A stretch of DNA of 64,000 bases, from assembly GCA_019054805.1 (NCBI GenBank), contig JAHQIY010000015.1, forward strand, positions 504,001 to 568,000, read 5' to 3'. This DNA comes from Brachionus manjavacas (taxonomy: Eukaryota; Rotifera; Eurotatoria; Ploima; Brachionidae). This document shows, piece by piece, positions 59,226 to 64,000 of the stretch. A program made the position numbers and the translations under genes. How positions within the stretch are numbered: position 1 is the stretch's first letter; every line of letters starts with the position of its first letter. A model generated the notes under the pieces. That model worked only from the letters and a program-made list of their open reading frames with translations, did not search any database and was not told where the DNA came from.

Positions 59226-59850
59226 AAGTAAATTTGACTCAAAATTTTACAATTTTTGCTATTAAAAAATGTCCCAATATTTTAATAATTCCTGTTTTGA
59301 TCTGAAGCATATTAAAATTAAATAGCTGAACTACAAAAATGGTAAAAAAAAATACTTTTAATACATGGCAAAATCATTCAAAAGTACTGAAAATTATTTA
59401 ATTAAAAAAAATTCCTAATTATTATACCATTTTTTATTTTTTTTAAAATTGATAAGAAAAAACTAATTTCAAAATAAACGAACGATTGTATTTTATTTTC
59501 CCTTTTTTAAAATAATATTTTATTTTATTTTTTAATGTTAACAATTTCCAAATAAAAAAAATGCGCAATTTATTGAATCTGTATACAAAAATTTTAAATA
59601 ATTTTACACCAGAGATAAACATTTTATCATAATTTTTCAAAACTTGACTTAAGTAAAAGGGATTAGATCAAAACATACAAAAATAAAAAACATTGAATAA
59701 TAATAACATAGAAAAATAAAAACACCGCTAAATTACATTAATTTTCAAATTGAAAAAATTCATGCCATGTTGGCAATATTTTGGAACATTTAAATGGTGT
59801 AACTAGTAATTTTTTAAATTTAAAAAAAAAATGAAAAGCTTTATTAATAT
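59226..59850. other. Intergenic between two LINE fragments
   Basis: AT-rich with no recognisable feature. The minus-strand frame at 59443-59640 is low complexity. Confidence 0.4.
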
Positions 59851-61553
59851 AACAGTTAAACTTGATAACTCACAAGTAACTGGCTTTGACAAAATCTCCT
59901 AAAACCTTTTAAAAAATGTTAATTTTGTTGGTTTTCATGAAATTCTAATTGAATTCTTCAACCAACTTCTCCTATTCAATAAGATCCCAAAAAATTTTAA
60001 TACTTCAAAAATCAATCCTATTCTAAAAGACAACTTGAAAAACAGTTATGATCTAAACAATATAAGACCTATTTCTATTTCAAACTGCTTTGCTCAAATC
60101 CTAGAAAAACTAATTCTAATTAACTCCCCTGAGCTTTATAAAGTAAGTAATAACCAATTTGGTTTTAGGAAAAAAACCTCTTGTAACCATGCCATTTTTG
60201 TATTGAAAGAAACAACTCTTAACTACATCAATAGGGGCTCTGGATGTAGGATAGCATCTTTGGATGCAGAAAAGGCCTTTGACAAGATATGGCGTGATGG
60301 CTTATTCTTTAAACTATTAAAGAGACTGTATACTTCCTACTGGGTATTGCTTAGGATTTATTATAACTCAGCCCTAGCTGTTTTATCTCTTCCAAATAAT
60401 CTAACAACAAAACCCTTCAAAATTGAAACTGGTGTAAAACAAGGAGCTATTTTATCTTCATTTCTTTTTAACATATATATTGATGATCTTATAGAGAATG
60501 CCTTAACAATGAACTTGGAGCTCTTTATAAAAATCTTAATGTTTCTATCATTGTCTACGCAGATGATATAATCTTAATAAGCCCAGTTGACTCCCATCTA
60601 CAAATGCTTTTGGATATTTGTGGGACTTATGGGAATAAATGGAGAATAAAATTTAACCCTAATAAAACAAAAATTGTTAACTTTGGCATTCAATTATTTA
60701 AGTCGGTATTTCACCTTAATGGATCCGAACTTAAAGAAGCAAATCAGTTAGAATACTTAGGATTCATTATAGATTCTAATCTTGACCTTAATACACAGGC
60801 AGTTATAAATTTTAAAAAAGTTCAGAGCAGTTTTTTGGAATTTCGTATCTTCTGCCTAAAAATAGTCCTTCCTCTTCACCTAAATTCAAATCATTTATAT
60901 ACAAAACATATTGCTTATCTAAATTCACATACGGTCTTGAGGCTCTCACTCTTAATTCGTCCACAAAGGATTCAATAAATAAACTAAAAAACAACTTAAT
61001 TAGACAAATCTTTGGTTTAAAAGCCTATTGTCACATATCACGAGTCTTAAAAATACTCAAAGTTTTCAATTTTGATGAACTTTATCTATTTTCAAAAATA
61101 ACTTTTATTGATACAATTAAATATAATTATCTATCATCACAATTTTTAAAATATATGCTTAATGACCCCCCCCCCCTCTAATAAATCTTTTTCCTCTGAC
61201 TTGGTTCTTATTTCCAAGTACTTTAAAATTGAAACCTCAAAAATTACAGTAAATACAAACCAACTTAAAGAAAATCTTAAGATTAATCTGATTTCAAAAT
61301 TCAAGATTTCTAATTCAAAATAAAAGAAATTCATGAATTTTGGTCCAAATTATCTTGCTTTATAACTTTCATGCCTTTTTCTATTTTCGAACTAATGTTC
61401 CTTTTTTTTTATTTTTTGTAATTTTATTTTTAGGTAATAATTTTTCATTTTTAAAAAAAACACAAAAACACAAAAAATCTTTCTATATTTTTTTTTTTTT
61501 ACTTCTTCTTAAAGGCGGTTAATTCAATTCAATAAATAAATAACAGTTAAACT
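59851..61553 (+). mobile_element. 5'-truncated LINE with 12-bp target-site duplication
   Basis: AACAGTTAAACT at 59851-59862 is repeated at 61542-61553. The insert begins inside the RT domain (TGFDKIS, then NQLLLFNKIPKNFNTSKINP), continues with LNNIRPISISNCFAQILEKL, FGFRKKTSCNHA, ASLDAEKAFDKIW (catalytic Asp), TGVKQGAILSSFLFNIYIDD and VYADDIILIS (YADD box), and NKTKIVNFG, and ends in a short AATAAATAAAT tail. An early stop (TAA near 59901) and a one-base frameshift just before YADD (about 60510-60530) plus a nine-to-ten-base C run at 61166-61176 show it is dead. The clear duplication makes it one of the younger insertions here. Confidence 0.9.
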
Positions 61554-61595
61554 AATTATTCAATTATTTCACTTAATCAATAAACTATGTATTCG

Positions 61596-61690
61596 ACATT
61601 CTATGTTTTTTCTTTTCTATGTTTTTTTTTCTACGTTTCAATTTTCTATGTTTACCTTTTTCTACGTTTTTTACAGGTAAATTGAATTCG
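61596..61690. repeat. Short tandem motif TTCTAYGTTTT, about six copies
   Basis: Variants of TTCTATGTTTTTT/TTCTACGTTTT are spaced 12-20 bp apart over about 95 bp. They are not perfect enough for a simple microsatellite, and no function can be read from the sequence. Confidence 0.6.
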
Positions 61691-62078
61691 ATTTCATTCT
61701 ATGTTTTAATACAACGCCAAGTAAAAAGCACTAGAGTTTTATTGGATGTATACAATCTTTTTTAAAGAAATAAGAAATGAAAATAAATCATATTGTTTTT
61801 ATATTGGAATCATAGAAAAAATATTGTTTAACATGATTTGGTCACATATTTGGGGAACAAGTGTTCTGTTAACTGACTGGTCGCAAAAATTTTGTGACAA
61901 AATGTCAAAGATAAAAAGCTGTTACAAATCAAAAGATTCTTTTTTACACATCCAATTTATTTCTACTAGGATCTGCTTATAAATAAAAATCCTAAAAATT
62001 CAAATCACTAAATTTTTTATTTTAAAAGTAAAAATATTAAAACCGAATTTGATTCTAAATTAAAAAATACTAAATAAA
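61691..62078. other. 3' flank of AGL
   Basis: A 78-codon plus-strand frame at 61746-61982 is not recognised and lies over the likely AGL 3' UTR. No other feature. Confidence 0.35.
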
Positions 62079-64000
62079 TTAATCATCTAATTTGCTTAAA
62101 TCATGAGCTAATTCTAAAATTGTGGCCAAACTCCACGCTTGTGACACACAACTATGACTACACACTTGTCCATCTTTATTTGTCAACTCAGGTAAACTTC
62201 TCCAATCATTAGAAAACATGGTGTCATACAATTTTCCAAGATGTTTTTTAACATACCTCAATACATTTTCTTTATCATTTGAATACATGAGCAAAGATCT
62301 AAGATAAAAACCAACCGGCCAAAGCCACTCGGGTCCATTGTGATAGTTAAAGCCTTGAGCGACGCGTCTGTCACACGAATCATTTGAATTGTCATAATAG
62401 CCATTGTAATTGAAATCGCTTTCGTCCAAAGTTTTGATTCCAATAGTGTGCGGATCATTCATCAAAAATCGCTTGACCTGCTCCAAACTCTTGAGAGCAT
62501 TTTCTGGCCTGACCATTTGCGGTGCGACCACAAGAGCTATCAAAAAATTGGGTCTCAGCTGATAATCAGTCCATTTATGAGTTGAATTCACTGTGTCCTT
62601 GTAAACATTGCGTCTATTTACTAAATTGTCTTGGCAGTCATCTCCTATCCAAAAATATTTTTCAAAATTTTCATCAATTTTTTTAGCCCATTGGGACCAT
62701 GTTATCTTCTTGGCAGACTTAAGCACTACTCCATCATACGGATACTTTCCACAACCATTAGCTTTAATTAAAAACTCAAGTGCACATCTGCATAAACCAA
62801 CAAGTTCAACAGCGCTTCCATCTCTTGGCGTAGCCGGAAAGCCAGTATTTCCTGTTTTTTCCGAACTTCCCATTTTATCCATCCATGTTCCAGCATTCCA
62901 CTCATTGCCACCAAACACAAACCCAGTCTCCAAATCAACTCCAATCTCATTATTAAACCCCTCTGATTTCATTCTGTCGTCAATTTGTGTGCCAGCATTT
63001 CTTTCGCGGAATTTAAGACCATTCAAGTGGACGCTCATGGCCTCTTGGATCACATCACTTAATTTCTGAATTTTAGACGAATCCTTTCGGTTTGCTAATT
63101 CTTCTTGGGACGGATGCTCAGAATCATCGGTCGGATAAAGTCTGTAAATAGAATCATCCAGAATTTCATATCCATTGGGAGCCAACTCGGTGTAATCTTT
63201 GACCGATTTCAGCCACCACCAAATGGAGTCTCTACAATTGTATCTGGCTGATTTTCCTTCCGACAAAAGATTGGGTATTAGTCCGTGTCTTAGACAAGAG
63301 CCGTAGGATAAGATTAAATTTTTGGCATCTGTAAATCTGTTTGTCAACAACAAAAGACCTGGTATTGAGATAAACGTGTCCCTGCCCCAATTGCGCATAT
63401 AAGTAGTGCTGAAATGAGGTAGGCCGGCACTTAGAGATAATTTAGGCTCTGTGTCAGTTCGAATAATTGTATCAGGCAGTTTGGCACTGGTCAAATTTCC
63501 TACTAGCGAAATTCCGGCCAAACAAAGACCCTCTAGAAATTTTGAAGCATTCATCAGATTAAAATTTTTCAATTTTGTGTTCATGTGATTACTGGCACTC
63601 ATTAACCAAAGAGATCTTTGTACAGACTTGCTATACAATCCCGATATGATTAGATCAAAGTAAGCCGGGATTAGGTATCGAGGAAGGTGGCTAAGTGAGC
63701 CGAAGAGCCTAAACAACCATTGATGTAGGGCCATTAAGTTTTCTCTGCTGCTTAGTTGAGCGTATTTTTTAAGTCTATCGGCAGTGTAATTCAGTATCCA
63801 GTCACCATCACGTAAGTTCTGGAACAGAGGATGACCAAGGTTGTTGGTTAGACGCTCACGTTCCATCACACTGATAAAGCCTTGGATACCAGCATATACA
63901 AGTGGACCATAGTTTGGCACGTTATATACATCTGAAAATATACCTTCACTTGTCTCTTCTTGGGAGCAACGATAAAGTAGAATATTTAGCTCATCAAAGT
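62079..64000 (-). CDS. AGL: Glycogen debranching enzyme, C-terminal (glucosidase) part; continues past window
   Basis: Bifunctional 4-alpha-glucanotransferase / amylo-1,6-glucosidase that removes branches during glycogen breakdown, cytosolic. The window holds one open exon of about 640 codons from the stop at 62079 to the right edge with no intron. Order matches animal AGL: FDELNILLYRCSQEE, PNYGPLVYAGIQGF, LRDGDWILNYTADRL, PRYLIPAYFD, SAGLPHFSTTYMRNWGRDTF, LRHGLIPNLL, ARYNCRDSIWWWL, FRERNAGTQIDDRMK, ETGFVFGGNEWNAGTWMDKM, PATPRDGSAVELVGL, YQLRPNFLIALVVAPQM, GFNYHNGPEWLWP and CSHSCVSQAWSLATILELA. GH133-type acidic residues in RNWGRD and GPEWLW are conserved. The transferase half lies to the right of the window. 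No breaks. Confidence 0.96.
   Translation of the reverse strand, partial: FDELNILLYRCSQEETSEGIFSDVYNVPNYGPLVYAGIQGFISVMERERLTNNLGHPLFQNLRDGDWILNYTADRLKKYAQLSSRENLMALHQWLFRLFGSLSHLPRYLIPAYFDLIISGLYSKSVQRSLWLMSASNHMNTKLKNFNLMNASKFLEGLCLAGISLVGNLTSAKLPDTIIRTDTEPKLSLSAGLPHFSTTYMRNWGRDTFISIPGLLLLTNRFTDAKNLILSYGSCLRHGLIPNLLSEGKSARYNCRDSIWWWLKSVKDYTELAPNGYEILDDSIYRLYPTDDSEHPSQEELANRKDSSKIQKLSDVIQEAMSVHLNGLKFRERNAGTQIDDRMKSEGFNNEIGVDLETGFVFGGNEWNAGTWMDKMGSSEKTGNTGFPATPRDGSAVELVGLCRCALEFLIKANGCGKYPYDGVVLKSAKKITWSQWAKKIDENFEKYFWIGDDCQDNLVNRRNVYKDTVNSTHKWTDYQLRPNFLIALVVAPQMVRPENALKSLEQVKRFLMNDPHTIGIKTLDESDFNYNGYYDNSNDSCDRRVAQGFNYHNGPEWLWPVGFYLRSLLMYSNDKENVLRYVKKHLGKLYDTMFSNDWRSLPELTNKDGQVCSHSCVSQAWSLATILELAHDLSKLDD

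Noticed and set aside
62608..63069. 153-codon plus-strand ORF opposite AGL
   Set aside because: Complement of a highly conserved enzyme frame; composition follows from the AGL codons.

Overview
This is a eukaryotic, metazoan-type window: very AT-rich, with intron-split housekeeping genes (mostly 50-150 bp introns bounded by GT...AG, plus a few of 1-2.7 kb), TATA boxes, tRNA genes read by a eukaryotic-style promoter, and many decayed non-LTR retrotransposons and DNA transposons. The gene set and base composition fit a small AT-rich invertebrate genome; a monogonont rotifer such as Brachionus is my best guess, but that is inference and not proven by the sequence.

Layout. 33-1522: 3'-truncated leukotriene A4 hydrolase gene (minus strand). 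1.6-4.2 kb: a DNA-transposon remnant with an AT-hook tail and a short insertion with a 14-bp target-site duplication. 4.2-22.3 kb: an accessory block built around three copies of a roughly 306-aa multi-pass membrane protein (TspO/MBR-like). Copies 1 and 2 lie in a near-identical 1.9 kb direct duplication, copy 2 has a frameshift, and copy 3 is a mosaic that looks gene-converted. The space between the copies is a graveyard: RTE-like and Jockey/CR1-like LINE pieces, a dead KRBA2-like integrase gene that keeps a spliceosomal intron, a terminal-inverted-repeat element carrying FLYWCH and Ulp1 protease fragments, a tandem repeat, a hairpin element and a mariner-type transposase with intron-like gaps.

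24.3-46.5 kb is the conserved core: NUP155 (7 exons, minus), SNRPA1 (U2 snRNP A', minus), EXOSC1 (CSL4, plus), CUTC (plus, no ATG visible, 106 bp after EXOSC1), FDX2 (minus, its stop 37 bp from that of CUTC), RAD23 (minus) and NOL10 (plus). These serve nuclear pore assembly, splicing, RNA decay, iron-sulfur biogenesis, DNA repair/proteasome shuttling and ribosome biogenesis.

46.7-49 kb: two identical tRNA-Leu(UAG) genes in divergent orientation around a second copy of the AT-hook transposon remnant. 49.8-50.7 kb: an intronless CDC25 phosphatase. 52-61.6 kb: three LINE fragments, one with a clear target-site duplication, a serine-rich gene of unknown function (367 aa) with a 183-bp TA-flanked MITE in its intron, then 62.1-64 kb: the C-terminal half of the glycogen debranching enzyme AGL (minus), which continues beyond the window. 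Exon boundaries were placed by eye from reading frame, GT/AG signals and family knowledge; no transcript evidence was available.
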